Of a DNA stretch of 64,000 nt, positions 63,266 through 64,000 are shown in pieces. A model generated the notes under the pieces. It had not been told where the DNA came from. It saw only the letters and a list, made by a program, of their open reading frames with translations, and searched no databases. Each line of letters begins with the position of its first letter. The stretch's first letter is position 1. A program made the translations under genes and the position numbers. Origin of the DNA: Salinivirgaceae bacterium (lineage in GTDB: Bacteria > Bacteroidota > Bacteroidia > Bacteroidales > SZUA-534); the NCBI GenBank assembly GCA_017617355.1, contig JAFZWI010000023.1, positions 1-64,000 on the forward strand, in the 5' to 3' direction.

Positions 63266-63745
63266 ATGGACAAAGTATCCTACATTACAAGCGAAGGATT
63301 GAAAAAACTTGTTGCTGAAGTGGAATACCTGAAATCAGTGGAACGTCCACGTATATCGCAAGCCATAGCTGAAGCGCGCGACAAGGGAGATTTATCGGAA
63401 AATGCAGAATATGATGCTGCAAAAGAGGCGCAGGGACTGCTCGAGATGAAAATATCGCAGCTTGAGGCAAAAATCATCAACTCGCGCGTTATTGACGAAT
63501 CGAAACTTGATTTTTCGAAGGTGCAGATATTGTCGAAAGTGAAAATCAAAAATGTCGCCAACGGCGCGACAATGACATACAGCATTGTTTCGGAAACCGA
63601 AGCAAACCTGAAGGAATTCAAGATTTCGGTTAGCACGCCAATAGCGCAAGGCCTTATGGGACACAAGGTTGGCGAAATAGCCGAGGTTAAGGTTCCGAAC
63701 GGAATAATGAAATTTGAAATTCTTGAAATAGGACCAATCGCGTAA
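63266..63745 (+). CDS. greA: Transcription elongation factor GreA
   Basis: Rescues backtracked RNA polymerase by stimulating cleavage of the nascent RNA. The 159-residue protein has the N-terminal coiled coil (about 8-76), whose tip carries the acidic residues that enter the secondary channel (DLSENAEYDAAKE at about 39-51). The C-terminal FKBP-like domain (about 80-155) has the conserved SPIAQGLMGHKVG-like motif. The HIT-family gene follows after 4 bases, an arrangement common in Bacteroidetes. A hairpin in its leader is described separately. Confidence 0.95.
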   Translation: MDKVSYITSEGLKKLVAEVEYLKSVERPRISQAIAEARDKGDLSENAEYDAAKEAQGLLEMKISQLEAKIINSRVIDESKLDFSKVQILSKVKIKNVANGATMTYSIVSETEANLKEFKISVSTPIAQGLMGHKVGEIAEVKVPNGIMKFEILEIGPIA

Positions 63746-63749
63746 GACA

Positions 63750-64000
63750 ATGGCATCGATATTCACAAAAATCGTAAACGGCGAAATCCCATGCTACAAG
63801 ATAGCTGAGGACAAGGACTATTTTGCTTTTCTCGACATCAGCCCGGTGCAGAAAGGACACGTGCTGGTTATTCCGAAACAGGAAGTTGACTACATCTTTG
63901 ACCTTGAGCCAGCCGTTTTAGGTGGTTTGCATCAGTTTGCGCAGCGCGTGGCAAAGGCTATTAAGAAAGCCATTCCGTGCCGCAAGGTGGCTGTTGTGGT
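63750..64000 (+). CDS. HIT-family nucleotide-binding protein, N-terminal part (runs off the window)
   Basis: The first 83 codons of a histidine-triad protein. The start MASIFTKIVNGEIPCYKIAED and the following FLDISPVQKGHVLVIPK are characteristic of Hint-type HIT proteins that hydrolyse adenosine 5'-phosphoramidates. The HxHxH catalytic triad lies beyond base 64000. It is coupled to greA (4-base gap). Confidence 0.88.
   Translation, partial: MASIFTKIVNGEIPCYKIAEDKDYFAFLDISPVQKGHVLVIPKQEVDYIFDLEPAVLGGLHQFAQRVAKAIKKAIPCRKVAVV

Noticed and set aside
1-64000. CRISPR array, phage genes, rRNA genes
   Set aside because: No regularly spaced repeats, phage structural or lysis genes, or rRNA sequence were found.

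Overview
The window is chromosomal DNA from a member of the Bacteroidetes, most likely order Bacteroidales. The evidence is the gene set: SprA and PorQ of the type IX secretion system, lipoprotein and TPR families restricted to this phylum, the prfA-pyrF and ftsX/DUF3098/truB/queA neighbourhoods, and a radical SAM/lipoprotein pair. Many genes also have the phylum's promoter form, a TAnnTTTG -7 box with a TTTG-like -33 box. No phage, insertion sequence, CRISPR array or rRNA operon was seen.

Layout. 0-9 kb is housekeeping: the 3' end of prfA, pyrF, deoC, an OmpA-like lipoprotein, pyrH-frr, mutS and metY, with strong terminators between convergent units. A tRNA-Ala(CGC) follows. 9.5-11.9 kb holds three unrelated small exported proteins, two of them lipoproteins, as single-gene units. 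12-13.3 kb is an AAA/DUF4143 ATPase bracketed by three copies of a 40-bp palindromic element. 13.3-19.2 kb is a leftward operon of two large dCache-HAMP-GAF-PAS receptors without an output domain, followed by pgeF. 19.4-21.9 kb is a tandem pair of diverged outer-membrane-type proteins. 22-34.5 kb carries ruvA, the 2504-residue sprA, porQ, a NifX-like protein, uvrC and ilvE. 34.6-38.9 kb has a candidate structured RNA, a small HTH protein, a lipoprotein, an AspT-type transporter divergent from a LysR regulator, and thrH.

39-50.5 kb is one tightly packed leftward operon of nine genes: flippase, dut, TPR protein, DUF4292 lipoprotein, EnvC-like protein, DUF4175-like protein, RsbW-like ATPase, ybeY and mnmG. 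A 711-bp very A+T-rich gap follows at 50487-51197. From there genes run rightward to the end of the window: two DUF3108 proteins around a large lipoprotein, ftsX, DUF3098, truB, queA, a coiled-coil membrane protein, the radical SAM/lipoprotein pair, a phosphohexomutase, two unknown exported proteins, greA and the start of a HIT-family gene. The gap has repeated DnaA-box-like nonamers and genes diverging on both sides, so it is a candidate replication origin.

Functional themes are nucleotide metabolism (pyrF, pyrH, dut, deoC, thrH as a phosphotransferase neighbour), DNA repair (mutS, ruvA, uvrC), tRNA modification (mnmG, truB, queA) and the cell envelope. The least explained loci are the palindrome-flanked ATPase, the receptor pair with a degenerate HPt-like tail, the rSAM/lipoprotein pair, the leader hairpin of greA and the structured intergenic element at 34.6 kb.
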